Positions 1 through 8,218 are shown, counted from the stretch's first letter. The stretch: DNA of 64,000 bases from JBCCCJ01 sp039029315 (GCA_039029315.1 JBCCGK010000009.1:1-64000); one strand, 5' to 3'. A program made the numbers and translations. The notes: generated by a model not told the origin, from the sequence alone.

Positions 1-1
1 G

Positions 2-103
2 TTGGAGCGAGCCAAGAGCTGGGCCGGATCCGGTTGTGGAACTTTCCGTGACTTTCGTCAGATTCTAGACCGAAAAGACATTGATGCCGTCGTAATCTCA
101 TAG
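2..103 (+). pseudogene. Gfo/Idh/MocA-family oxidoreductase fragment, truncated
   Basis: Reading the second frame from the window edge gives 33 residues that include CGTFRDFRQILDRKDIDAVV, then IS and a TAG stop at 101-103. In Gfo/Idh/MocA sugar oxidoreductases this segment (yrDfreiLdrkDIDAVvIstP) lies about 110 residues from the N-terminus and continues into the TPDHWH motif. Here the reading stops exactly where that motif should begin, so the gene has lost its whole C-terminal catalytic part. These enzymes are common partners of sulfatases and DUF1080 proteins like those later in the window. I infer that a recombination or insertion event broke the gene. The 5' part lies outside the window, so the gene's full length is unknown. 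Confidence 0.7.
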
Positions 104-175
104 TGGGGCTATGAGAACAAAAAAAAACTGCAGGATGAGGAAAAAAGACGCATACAAACAATAAGTGACAGATTT

Positions 176-188
176 TCAAACAGTCTCT
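176..188 (-). repeat. 13-bp dispersed repeat, copy 1 of 3
   Basis: On the minus strand this reads AGAGACTGTTTGA. The same 13 bases occur on the plus strand at 28028-28040 and 57622-57634, and those two copies share 16 bases. This copy sits about 75 bp after the break in the oxidoreductase fragment. It may be a scar of an insertion-sequence end, but no transposase or duplicated target site is visible. Confidence 0.3.
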
Positions 189-325
189 TAGGTCAAGTCT
201 CTGAGTCTGACTTTTGTAATATCCCTATTTTCAGGGATCTCCGATTTGGCCAATTTCTGGGTAATCAAGATGAATTTCATCAGGTACTTTTGTTCAAGAA
301 CCATAATCAAATAATTCTTAAAACA

Positions 326-1108
326 ATGAAAGCTGGAAAAATTTATCGTAGAGCTATCAAAAGAAACCTGAAACCGTATTTTGCCAATTGGCTGCCAGGA
401 GATTCACGGGAGTTAGGGGAATACGGCGAATTTAAAGGAGGCATTTTTAGACCCATTGGAAATGTCAAAGACTTTGGGGTTGAGTTCATAGAGAAGATAG
501 ATCCCTCTCCTGATAATCATGAGTTTGGGGCATCTGGAGCTGCCAATGTGAATTTTTATGCAAAAGGAAAGCTTGATCCCAGTGCCAATGCAGCAATGGA
601 AATTGCTTTTACCAAAGAATGGGCAGTCTACTTTAAAGCAATTGACGCCAGAGCAAATAGAATTGCAGATAAAAATGATCTTGGCAAGCAAATACTCACT
701 CTTTATAAATCTGGCAAATGGAAACGGAGATGGGTGATCATCACGGATGTTGTTTCAGCTGGACGGACCATTACAGCTGTATCTGCGTCCAATGACTCGC
801 GGATCGTTCTAGAAGCCGCAGCAGAAATCGAAACCATTAACCCAGTAGATGCAAGTATTGAATTGCAAGCCACCATTAGTTCAAGGGTAGGCTATCAAGT
901 AAGTGGAGCAGCTATGCAACCATTGATTGGGTTTTCGAAAGTCCAGATGAGATTTTTTACCCCGGTCTTTCGAGCCAAGGCATTGCCTGCGACCACAAGG
1001 TCAACAGTAGCTCCATATCTGGATAGTCCTGAACTTGTTCAAGTTCGTCCCGAAGACTTATTCTTTGGACAACTCATGAACGATGATACAGAGATTCTGG
1101 ATGAATAA
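326..1108 (+). CDS. Gasdermin-like pore-forming protein (putative)
   Basis: A 260-residue protein with no signal peptide and no cysteine. I chose the ATG at 326: the frame is open upstream back to 104 but has only non-ATG starts there, such as TTG at 290. The layout resembles the bacterial gasdermin core: an N-terminal basic helix, a GD-rich strand segment (residues 25-45), an alternating beta-hairpin region (about 65-95), then KWKRRWVIITDVVSAGRTIT and later YQVSGAAMQPLIGFSKVQM, which recalls the 'y.G..PL.FGFq..rl' strand of bacterial gasdermins. A short acidic tail could be an inhibitory segment removed by a protease. Two proteases are encoded next. Studied bacterial gasdermins carry an N-terminal acylated cysteine, which is absent here. 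The assignment is from remembered family patterns only; it could be another beta-rich effector. Confidence 0.48.
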   Translation: MKAGKIYRRAIKRNLKPYFANWLPGDSRELGEYGEFKGGIFRPIGNVKDFGVEFIEKIDPSPDNHEFGASGAANVNFYAKGKLDPSANAAMEIAFTKEWAVYFKAIDARANRIADKNDLGKQILTLYKSGKWKRRWVIITDVVSAGRTITAVSASNDSRIVLEAAAEIETINPVDASIELQATISSRVGYQVSGAAMQPLIGFSKVQMRFFTPVFRAKALPATTRSTVAPYLDSPELVQVRPEDLFFGQLMNDDTEILDE

Positions 1109-1397
1109 ATGATCTAGTTCGTCCGATAAACATGCAGGACTAGTGAATGAAAATCTGAAAAATTGATCCATTTGATTCTTGATCTCTTTAGCGTTGCAAC
1201 TGCTCCATCAGATTCATTCGCTTCCTGCTATCTCCTTGTTCTTCTACAACTTTACATGTTTTTCAGTATGGTAAGCGCATAGGCAATACTTAATATCAAT
1301 TTCACTGAAGTTTTGTCTGATTGTCCCATAGCAATTGCCATTGAAACCTATGAATAGGTAACAATAATTCTGTCCAACTACTTAACCGTATATAATT

Positions 1398-2348
1398 ATG
1401 AACCCTAATCTTGTATGTCTTCCTCCCATCAATAGACATCAAATTATCCGAAACGAACATGGGGGGGCAAGTCTCAAATCTGCCTTTGAAAAATCAGAAG
1501 CCCTGGAGGAAATCAGTTGGGCACAACGTGTCCTCAAAGTTCATAAAATCTGGTGGCAAACAGAAGGTGAAGGCATCAAAGTCGCAGTACTGGATACAGG
1601 AATTGATCCCAGTCACCCTGATTTGAAATCAGCCATTGTCGACATGAAAGATTTTACGGGAAGTGGTATTAAAGACACCAATGGACATGGAACTCATTGT
1701 GCTGGCATCATTGCTGCCAGACGGAATATGCTTGGGTTTATTGGTGTTGCACCCAAAGCAGAATTGTTGATTGCCAAAGTATTGGATAATGAGGGAAATG
1801 GCTCTCACCAATGGATAGCTGATGGAATAAATTGGGCAGTTGAGAATGGCGCAGATATTATCTCTATGTCTCTGGGAACAACATTGTCTGCACAGGTTTT
1901 GTTCGAATCTATACATAATGCCTTGGCGAAAGGGATTCATGTCATCTGTGCAGCAGGAAATGAGGGATCTCTTCAATCCAACAACATTGCCTACCCAGGT
2001 CGATATGGAGGGGTGATCACTGTAGGGTCCCATGACTTTGATGGCATGGCTTCGGGTTTTTCCTCTCGAGGAGGAGAAGTTGATTTTGTTGCCCCAGGAT
2101 CGAACATTTGGTCTTCATACACAGATGGCGGATATGCTGAATTGAGTGGGACTTCTATGGCGACTCCTTTTGTTGCAGGAGTGGCAGCTCTGATTCTTGC
2201 CAAGCACAAAAAATATAAGAACAAAACAGAGATCCACAATTGTGAGGATCTGAAGAACCATTTGCTTCGAATGGCAGCCCATCCCGGATACCATGACAAT
2301 CGAAGTGGCTATGGTCCTTTGATGCCTTTTCGTTATTTTGGCACTTAG
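1398..2348 (+). CDS. Cytoplasmic subtilisin-like serine protease (S8)
   Basis: A 316-residue S8 peptidase with an intact catalytic set: Asp66 in VAVLDTGID, His97 in NGHGTHCAG, oxyanion Asn188 in CAAGNEG, and Ser253 in GTSMATPFVAG. The N-terminal 50 residues are neither a signal peptide nor a typical I9 propeptide, so the enzyme probably works inside the cell without the usual zymogen step. The ATG at 1398 follows an AT-rich stretch. The 289 bp between the gasdermin-like gene and this one hold no recognisable gene, so this gene may have its own promoter. Three or more same-strand genes follow closely. By context I infer a regulatory or effector-processing protease rather than a digestive one; the gasdermin-like protein is a candidate substrate. 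Confidence 0.88.
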   Translation: MNPNLVCLPPINRHQIIRNEHGGASLKSAFEKSEALEEISWAQRVLKVHKIWWQTEGEGIKVAVLDTGIDPSHPDLKSAIVDMKDFTGSGIKDTNGHGTHCAGIIAARRNMLGFIGVAPKAELLIAKVLDNEGNGSHQWIADGINWAVENGADIISMSLGTTLSAQVLFESIHNALAKGIHVICAAGNEGSLQSNNIAYPGRYGGVITVGSHDFDGMASGFSSRGGEVDFVAPGSNIWSSYTDGGYAELSGTSMATPFVAGVAALILAKHKKYKNKTEIHNCEDLKNHLLRMAAHPGYHDNRSGYGPLMPFRYFGT

Positions 2349-2399
2349 AGTCTTTTAACTTTTTCTTATTTCGTTTCAATCTACGGTGATCACATAATT

Positions 2400-2708
2400 A
2401 TGAATCAACCAAATAACTTGAGTAACCCCATCAGTGTGAAAGCAATGGATGGTGAATTCGCAAGACTTAAACGCGAAATTTTGCAATTGGAGGCCCTTGC
2501 TAACAGAGTTCCCAGCACAAAATCCTATCAATTTCATGCACTTAATCATGTGAAACGGCTGGAATATAAATTCAAAACGATTTATCCTTACCTGAATTCT
2601 CATTGCGTCTTGGATGATCGAAAAGACTTTTTTTTGAAATCGATGATTCAGATTATTGGCAGAATTTTTTTTCAACGGATGCCAGTCTGGACTGGAACAA
2701 GCAATTGA
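2400..2708 (+). CDS. N-terminal domain of the split trypsin-like protease
   Basis: A helix-rich open frame of 102 residues. Its first ~78 residues (to the 8-T run at 2628-2635) look like a compact helical domain. After the T run this frame gives an unconvincing tail, while the -1 frame gives a smooth acidic sequence (DDSDYWQNFFSTDASLDWNKQ) that runs straight into the trypsin-like protease with no stop. I therefore think this is the N-terminal domain of one protein of about 366 residues, split by a one-base change or joined by programmed slippage. As annotated literally, it overlaps the next frame in TTGA. The domain family is not recognised; helical N-terminal adaptor domains on effector proteases exist in other bacterial conflict systems, but that link is inference. 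Confidence 0.6.
   Translation: MNQPNNLSNPISVKAMDGEFARLKREILQLEALANRVPSTKSYQFHALNHVKRLEYKFKTIYPYLNSHCVLDDRKDFFLKSMIQIIGRIFFQRMPVWTGTSN
2628..2635 (+). other. Frameshift site in an 8-T run
   Basis: Eight consecutive T follow GAC codon 76 of the upstream frame. Reading TTT TTT and slipping back one base (or adding one T) gives TTT GAA ATC GAT and enters the protease frame, which is open from 2618 onward. Candidate explanations are a sequencing or assembly error in a homopolymer, a true inactivating deletion, transcriptional slippage, or -1 ribosomal frameshifting. Confidence 0.65.
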
Positions 2709-3499
2709 CTGAAGACCCATGCAAGGTAAAAGATGCGTTTAAATCTGTGTGTTCACTCGTTTTTCAAAAGCAAAAAGAGACACTCCTTGATCCTAAAAAA
2801 AGGCAGGACCTTCTGTTTCATAAGGTAATACAGGCAGTCAAAAATAAGGCACTCTGCGCGGAAGAGCCGCATCAGATGCAGGCGGCATTTTCCTGGGGGA
2901 CAGGATTCCTTATAAGGCCGGATATCGTGATCACTGCAGGGCACAATATTTTCAATTACAAAAATGAATCCTATATCAATTGGGAGAATCTAAGCATATA
3001 TTTTGGCTGCTTCCTGTCGCATCACAGCCAAAAATATCCTTCCATTGAAGAAAAGGAAGAATACAAAATCAAGAAGATATTGTGGGTAACCAAAGTCAGC
3101 AATCAAGATTTTGCCGTGCTGCAATTAGACCGAGATGCTAAGGGGGTTCCACTTCTTCCATTGAATCAGAATAAACGACCCACTCGTGGCACACCGATCT
3201 ACACAATTGGCCATGGAAATAGTTTGCCCGCTAAATTTACCCCAGGTGCCCATTTTGTAAAGAGATTTAATAGAAACTACTTCTCTGCCAATTTGGATAC
3301 ATTTTCGGGCAATTCTGGTTCGCCTGTATTCAATGCCTGTACCCATGAAGTGGAAGGGATCCTAGTAAAAGGCCTAAAGGACTACGAACTGGTACCGGAT
3401 GGGTCTTGTTATACAACCAAAAAATATAACCGCAAACACGGAGAAAAAGTCCAAATCATTGGCCCAGTAGTCCAGATGTTAAACCACCTAAATATATAA
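2705..3499 (+). CDS. Trypsin-like serine protease (S1 family), no signal peptide
   Basis: The frame encodes an S1-type protease. Numbered from the TTG at 2705, the triad is His80 in VITAGHNIF, Asp135 in SNQDFAVLQLD and Ser204 in FSGNSGSPVF. GTGFLI before the His and the late GILV strand fit the chymotrypsin fold of V8/glutamyl-endopeptidase-like bacterial enzymes. There is no signal peptide, which is unusual for S1 and suggests a cytoplasmic role. The TTG is probably not the real start: coding character continues upstream in this frame to the T run at 2628, joining the helical domain that starts at 2400. Its neighbours are an S8 protease upstream and a small beta-rich protein 6 bp downstream. 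Cytosolic trypsin-like proteases next to pore-forming effectors are known from bacterial immunity loci. Confidence 0.85.
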   Translation: MTEDPCKVKDAFKSVCSLVFQKQKETLLDPKKRQDLLFHKVIQAVKNKALCAEEPHQMQAAFSWGTGFLIRPDIVITAGHNIFNYKNESYINWENLSIYFGCFLSHHSQKYPSIEEKEEYKIKKILWVTKVSNQDFAVLQLDRDAKGVPLLPLNQNKRPTRGTPIYTIGHGNSLPAKFTPGAHFVKRFNRNYFSANLDTFSGNSGSPVFNACTHEVEGILVKGLKDYELVPDGSCYTTKKYNRKHGEKVQIIGPVVQMLNHLNI

Positions 3500-3505
3500 A
3501 CTATT

Positions 3506-3844
3506 ATGATTGAATTCAGGCCCCATATTTATCTCCATAATCCCCAGGATGAAGAATATATTGTCAGAATCCTGGTCCATCTCAGCCAAGAATACAAAAT
3601 TGTCCAGGTCAACAACATCATTGAAGAAGGATACGTGGAAAGAGAAATTCAGATTGTTGTCAAGAGGCTGGGAGGAACCCATCCAGATCCAGAAGAACGG
3701 ATTGTGGCCTTCACCAAAACAGAAGATGAAGAACAAATTTTGGTACAGGTCATTGACCAAAGTACAGGAGTAGAAAAGGGGAAAATGACCGTTCTGCATG
3801 AGCATGCAGATGATAAACCAAGCCAGTTTTTTCCAGCTCCTTGA
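3506..3844 (+). CDS. Small beta-rich protein downstream of the protease
   Basis: A 112-residue protein not recognised by motif. It alternates short beta-prone stretches (EYIVRILVHL, YKIVQVNNII, EREIQIVVKR, EQILVQVID) with charged loops and has no signal peptide or membrane segment. It starts 6 bp after the protease stop, so it is almost surely co-transcribed and probably co-translated. Small beta-strand domains that accompany trypsin-like proteases (trypsin co-occurring domains) have been proposed for bacterial conflict systems; this could be one, but I cannot show homology. It could act as an inhibitor, adaptor or specificity subunit. Its stop lies 18 bp before the sensor kinase gene. Confidence 0.6.
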   Translation: MIEFRPHIYLHNPQDEEYIVRILVHLSQEYKIVQVNNIIEEGYVEREIQIVVKRLGGTHPDPEERIVAFTKTEDEEQILVQVIDQSTGVEKGKMTVLHEHADDKPSQFFPAP

Positions 3845-3862
3845 TGGATAAGCCTCGATTTT

Positions 3863-5752
3863 ATGACATTCAACAAGACCATTCGAATTTTTCTCAAAAG
3901 TCTGACAGCAACAGTCTGTTGCTGTTGGACTTTGACTGCATTGGGGAATAATCATCTCATTGATAGCCTTCACCAGAAGCTCAATACAACCCTTTCGAAG
4001 CAGGAGCGAAGTGCGATCCTGAATGAGTTGGCCTGGCAATATAGAAGACAGGACACAGACCAAGCCTTATCATATGCAAAGGAAGCGCTGGAATTGGCGA
4101 TTACTTCTGAATCCAAAAAAGACGAAGGTGATAGCTACGCCAGATTGGGCGTCAATTATAAGAACAAAGGCGAATTTGTTCAGGCCAATGAAGCTTATTT
4201 GGCGTGTTTACGAATCCGAATTCTTCTCAAAGACCATATAGGTGTTGTCAACATCAACAACAATCTGGGGGTCCTCAGCGAATTGCAAGGGGATTTGGAA
4301 CAAGCCCTGAAATTCTATCAGGAGGCAGAAACACTCATCAAACAACATGACATGCCAATTCAAAAAATGGCAGCCGTTTATGAAAACAAAGGAGTACTAT
4401 TTGACAAACTCGGAAAAGTCGATTCTGCGCAGATATTGTTCCAACTCTCAAAAGAAGGCTGGGAATCTGTAGGGAATGAAGTTGCTACTCTAAGAATTCA
4501 TAATCATCTCGGGGTTATTTATTATCGGAAAAGAGAATGGGCACTTGCCTTGAGAGAATTTCAACACATGTGGGATATTTATCGACTCCTTGGCGATAAG
4601 GAAGGAGAGGCAAGAAGCCTCCAAAATATCGGAAGCGTCTATGTAGACCTGGAAAATTATGCCCTTGCCATACAATACCTTTTAGCAGCGGATTCTATGA
4701 CAAGTCAGCTTGGTGATCGATATCTATTGAAAGATATTTACAAAAATCTTTCAAAAACCTATGAACAGACCAAAAATTTTGAGGAATCCCTTCGCTATTT
4801 CCAACAACATGCTGCCCTAAAGGATTCCATCCTTGATGAAACCAAAACCAGACAAATTGCTGAATACCAAACTCTCTATGAAGTAGAAAGGAAGAAAAAG
4901 GAGACCCTCAAATTACGAACTGACCTTGAGCGCAATACCTTTCAGAGAAATAGTTTAATAGGGAGTTCCCTTTTTTTGGTAATCCTTGGCCTTCTACTGG
5001 CACTCAACTTCCGGCAGCAATTAAAAAACAATCGCCTTCTTGCAGAGGCAAAAGACACTGAGAACAAGCAAAAGATCCTGACCTTAATGAATGAACAGGA
5101 AATCAACTCCATGAACGCCATGTTGGATGGACAACAACAAGAGAGACAGCGAATTGCACAGGAATTACATGATCGGTTGGGGAGCATGTTGGCTACGATC
5201 AAACTTTATTTTGGAACGCTAGAAGAGTGGATGCAAGATGTATTAGAGGTGAAAATGCAACAATATATTCAAGCTCAGGATCTGCTTGACGAAGCATGTT
5301 CTGAGGTTAGGAAAATTTCTCACAATTTGCATTCAGGAGAATTACAGCAATTTGGATTAGAGCGAGTGGTCAGAGAATTGGCAGATAAGATTTCCAAATC
5401 AGAACAGTTGACAGTCACAGTTACAACACATGAAGTCCAACGATTAGAAGCCTCAACAGAGCGGCATTTATATCGCATCATTCATGAAATGCTATCCAAT
5501 GCCATTCGACATTCTCAAGCCAAGAACATTGAGATACAGCTAATTCGCCATAATGGAGAGTTGACGCTCACCTGCGAAGATGATGGAATCGGATTCGATC
5601 CAATACCCGCAGAAGAAACAGCAGGTATGGGCCTTAGGTCTATCCGAAAGACTGTTGAACAAAGACTGGCTGGAGAATTCCGAATAGATTCTCATGAAGG
5701 TTCTGGCACATTTATCGGGGTTGATATTCCTATTCAAATAGAGAAACATTAA
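3863..5752 (+). CDS. TPR-containing sensor histidine kinase (HisKA_3/NarX-like)
   Basis: 629 residues. An N-terminal signal-like hydrophobic stretch is followed by about seven TPR units (residues ~45-330) predicted to be periplasmic, a coiled stretch, one transmembrane segment (~362-383), a second coiled coil, and a HisKA_3 dimerisation domain with phospho-acceptor His436 in RIAQELHDRLG. The HATPase domain shows the N-box HEMLSNAIRHSQA and the G1 box DDGIGFD, with a GMGLRSI motif. This layout is a standard Bacteroidota sensor that pairs with a LuxR-type regulator, here 14 bp downstream. The TPR domain probably senses through protein contacts; the ligand is unknown. It lies only 18 bp behind the protease module, so the two may be one transcript. 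Confidence 0.9.
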   Translation: MTFNKTIRIFLKSLTATVCCCWTLTALGNNHLIDSLHQKLNTTLSKQERSAILNELAWQYRRQDTDQALSYAKEALELAITSESKKDEGDSYARLGVNYKNKGEFVQANEAYLACLRIRILLKDHIGVVNINNNLGVLSELQGDLEQALKFYQEAETLIKQHDMPIQKMAAVYENKGVLFDKLGKVDSAQILFQLSKEGWESVGNEVATLRIHNHLGVIYYRKREWALALREFQHMWDIYRLLGDKEGEARSLQNIGSVYVDLENYALAIQYLLAADSMTSQLGDRYLLKDIYKNLSKTYEQTKNFEESLRYFQQHAALKDSILDETKTRQIAEYQTLYEVERKKKETLKLRTDLERNTFQRNSLIGSSLFLVILGLLLALNFRQQLKNNRLLAEAKDTENKQKILTLMNEQEINSMNAMLDGQQQERQRIAQELHDRLGSMLATIKLYFGTLEEWMQDVLEVKMQQYIQAQDLLDEACSEVRKISHNLHSGELQQFGLERVVRELADKISKSEQLTVTVTTHEVQRLEASTERHLYRIIHEMLSNAIRHSQAKNIEIQLIRHNGELTLTCEDDGIGFDPIPAEETAGMGLRSIRKTVEQRLAGEFRIDSHEGSGTFIGVDIPIQIEKH

Positions 5753-5766
5753 TTGTACTTATTCCT

Positions 5767-6408
5767 ATGATTCGAATCATTATTGCGGATGACCATCAAA
5801 TATTCATAGATGGGATTCGCTTACTTCTGGAACAGGATACCGATGTCCTCATCGTAGGGGAGGCACAGAATGGGTGGCAAGTTTTGGACCTATTGGAATC
5901 TGATACCGTAGATATTGTCCTTTTGGATATCAGAATGCCGAAATTGGATGGACTTGAAACTATGGGAAAGATTGCAGAACGATTTCCTGATATCAAAGTG
6001 TTGGTCCTCACCATGCATGAAGAAATAGAGTATATCAAGGCCATTCTAGATAAAGGGGCCAGGGGATATATTTTTAAAAATACCAACAAAAAAGAATTAC
6101 ACAAGGCCATCCGTGTCTTGGCTGAAGGAGGGGTATATTTTTCAGAAGAAGTAAAAGATAAAATAATGGAAAGCCACCTTCATTCACCTTCCAGAAAAAC
6201 GATGACCATCCCTGTTCATCTTACCAAGAGAGAAACCGAAGTATTAAAACTTATTGCCCAGGAATTCAAAACCCATGAAATCGCAACTCGCCTGTGCATC
6301 AGTACACACACAGTAGAGACCCATCGAAAAAATTTGATCAGAAAAATAGGCGTAAGAAATATTGCTGGATTAGCAAAATACGCACTCAAGAATGGTTTGG
6401 CTGAATAA
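5767..6408 (+). CDS. NarL/FixJ-type response regulator (REC-LuxR HTH)
   Basis: 213 residues. The receiver domain has acidic-pocket residues Asp8 and Asp9, phospho-acceptor Asp54 in VLLDIRMP, and Lys104 near IFKN. The C-terminal LuxR helix-turn-helix reads LTKRETEVLKLIAQ...HEIATRLCISTHTVETHRKN, which is complete. It is the cognate partner of the TPR kinase immediately upstream. Its stop is followed by a convergent lipoprotein gene. Targets are not visible from the sequence; the protease module upstream in the same transcription direction is the obvious candidate. Confidence 0.93.
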   Translation: MIRIIIADDHQIFIDGIRLLLEQDTDVLIVGEAQNGWQVLDLLESDTVDIVLLDIRMPKLDGLETMGKIAERFPDIKVLVLTMHEEIEYIKAILDKGARGYIFKNTNKKELHKAIRVLAEGGVYFSEEVKDKIMESHLHSPSRKTMTIPVHLTKRETEVLKLIAQEFKTHEIATRLCISTHTVETHRKNLIRKIGVRNIAGLAKYALKNGLAE

Positions 6409-6505
6409 ATCGAACATCCAAAACCTCTCCCATTTCCATGCAAGAGGATGATTCTCAATTTTGGAAATCCTGGATTATCTTGTAAGTCCCCCTCGTTTTG
6501 CCAGC

Positions 6506-7279
6506 CTACCATCTGGTGGGATCGTTAGGAAAGTTGTCGTACACATCATTTACCCCATCTCCATCTGAGTCATCAAAGACAGAACTGTCACTTGGATTGA
6601 TCAACATCTGCCAATCAATGGGAAGAAATGTATCAACAATCAAAGGATTGAATTCTGCTGTTGGGCCAGCTGTGATCTGTACTGAGATAAAGGTGTTGGG
6701 AAGTCCATCCACATAGGTCAGATTGACATTGACGATGGCTGACAATCCACCTGCCCGAATCAAGCGAGACGCTCCTGCCCGGATGATATTCCCCAAAGAA
6801 TTATCCGTGCCCTCATTGATGCATATTCGCTGGATCGTTCCGGGATTGCCAAAAAAGTCAAGCATCCCATTAATTTCAACAGTCAGGACATCCTCAACCG
6901 GGACGATTCCGGGAGCCTGATAGGAAGTCCAACGATAGATTGCTTGATTGTCCTGCCGATACAGATTTACGCCGACAGTAGTTCCGGAAGGATCAGTCAG
7001 TGTTTCTGGATTCCAGCCTGCTGGATACATGAACCCCAGTAAGGGGAATCCTGGATGGCTAAACTGTCCACCCGGATTCTTGATTGTCGGCACACCTCCC
7101 GGAAGGTCTCCGCGGGGAATTCCGTTTCGCACATCCCAATAAATGGCCTCTGGCCCGAGGATATCTGAACATAGCTGGGAAGTAGCATTCTGACTGGGGT
7201 CAATATTCATGCGATTACAGCCAACTGAACAGGCAACTATCAGAAGCCCTACAAAAAGAATTAATGGATGGTTTTTCAT
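6506..7279 (-). CDS. Secreted lipoprotein with a C-terminal calcium-binding (TSP3-like) motif
   Basis: 257 residues. The N-terminus is a lipoprotein signal with lipobox SVGC (Cys21), so the protein is probably anchored in the outer membrane. The body is beta-rich and not recognised. The C-terminus carries DDSDGDGVNDVYDNFPNDP, a thrombospondin type-3-like acidic loop that usually binds calcium. The start ATG is preceded by a 7-bp inverted repeat at 7303-7318. The gene converges on the NarL-type regulator and is divergent from the AAA ATPase gene. Function unknown. Confidence 0.75.
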   Translation of the reverse strand: MKNHPLILFVGLLIVACSVGCNRMNIDPSQNATSQLCSDILGPEAIYWDVRNGIPRGDLPGGVPTIKNPGGQFSHPGFPLLGFMYPAGWNPETLTDPSGTTVGVNLYRQDNQAIYRWTSYQAPGIVPVEDVLTVEINGMLDFFGNPGTIQRICINEGTDNSLGNIIRAGASRLIRAGGLSAIVNVNLTYVDGLPNTFISVQITAGPTAEFNPLIVDTFLPIDWQMLINPSDSSVFDDSDGDGVNDVYDNFPNDPTRW

Positions 7280-7302
7280 GTGGTGGATCGATAAGAAGTT
7301 GA

Positions 7303-7318
7303 TTCATCGAGCGATGAA
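7303..7318. promoter_or_regulatory. Inverted repeat upstream of the lipoprotein gene
   Basis: TTCATCG-AG-CGATGAA, a perfect 7-bp palindrome 24-39 bases ahead of the lipoprotein start, within the intergenic region it shares with the ATPase gene. It could be a regulator binding site; no regulator can be named. Confidence 0.25.
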
Positions 7319-7480
7319 AAAAATCAAGAAATGGTTAACAATTTTTCTTCAAAAAGGGAGGAAAAATTCAGATTTTTGTCTTTCTTTATAGAAGAAGATC
7401 CTGCTCATTTCTCTTGTCTATTAACCATCCTTACACCTTTGTTTGTAGAAATGTGAGGTGTTTGAAAATGAGCCATTTAT

Positions 7481-8218
7481 ATGCCTTTTTTAAGTCGGAT
7501 TCAAACCAAAGATATCCCTCCTCATCTAAGCCAGAATTATCCATTCACTATTCCTTCTATTGCACAAGGGCTGGACATTGACCTTCACAGCAATGTCACC
7601 TTTCTGGTGGGAGAAAATGGATCTGGCAAGTCGACCATTCTGGAAGCGGTTGCGGACCAATGCGGGTTTAACCCTTCTGGCGGAAACCGGAACCATCAGT
7701 ACAATTTCCATCGAACAGAATCTGATCTCTCCAATTTTGTGCGACTTTCCTGGAATCCAGTGAAAGTGACCCAGGGGTTTTTCTTGCGAGCTGAGACCTT
7801 TTTCAATTTTGCTACCTATATAGACAGGCTAGAGGAAGGATCTCCCGGTGCTGTAGATGCTTACGGAGGCAAATCTCTACACCATCAATCTCACGGAGAA
7901 TCGTTTCTTGCCTTGTTCAACAATCGTTTTCACAAAGGGATTTATTTGCTGGATGAACCAGAAGCTGCGCTTTCCCCCCAACGCCAATTGACATTTTTAA
8001 CGATTGTACATAAGCTGGAATCCTCTGGTTTGGCACAATTTATCATTGCAACCCATTCTCCAATGTTGCTGACATATCCCGGAGCCACCTTGCTGTCTCT
8101 GGATGAAGAGGGTATTTCCGAAACGAACTATCAAGATACCGAGCACTTCCAATTAACCAGGCGCTTTCTGGAGGCACCAGAAGCCTATTACCGCTTTTTG
8201 TTTGCGGAGGATGAATGA
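7481..8218 (+). CDS. AAA-family ATPase (ABC/RecF-like, COG3910 type)
   Basis: 245 residues with the hallmarks of a single-domain ABC-type ATPase: Walker A GENGSGKS at 44-51, a Q-loop/arginine region, a signature-like HGES at about residue 142, Walker B GIYLLDEPEAALSP and the H-switch IATHSPMLL. The length and absence of coiled-coil arms fit the small predicted ATPases (COG3910) of unknown role. No transporter permease or nuclease partner is adjacent, so it may act alone or in trans. Cytoplasmic. The next gene, a sulfatase, is same-strand but about 100 bp away and functionally unrelated. Confidence 0.85.
   Translation: MPFLSRIQTKDIPPHLSQNYPFTIPSIAQGLDIDLHSNVTFLVGENGSGKSTILEAVADQCGFNPSGGNRNHQYNFHRTESDLSNFVRLSWNPVKVTQGFFLRAETFFNFATYIDRLEEGSPGAVDAYGGKSLHHQSHGESFLALFNNRFHKGIYLLDEPEAALSPQRQLTFLTIVHKLESSGLAQFIIATHSPMLLTYPGATLLSLDEEGISETNYQDTEHFQLTRRFLEAPEAYYRFLFAEDE

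Noticed and set aside
1109..1397. Gap between the pore-former and the S8 protease searched for a small gene or RNA
   Set aside because: No open frame with coding character, hairpin or consensus promoter stands out.
7303..7318. 7-bp palindrome considered as a transcription terminator
   Set aside because: It lies upstream of both divergent genes, has a two-base centre and no loop, so an operator is the only sensible reading.
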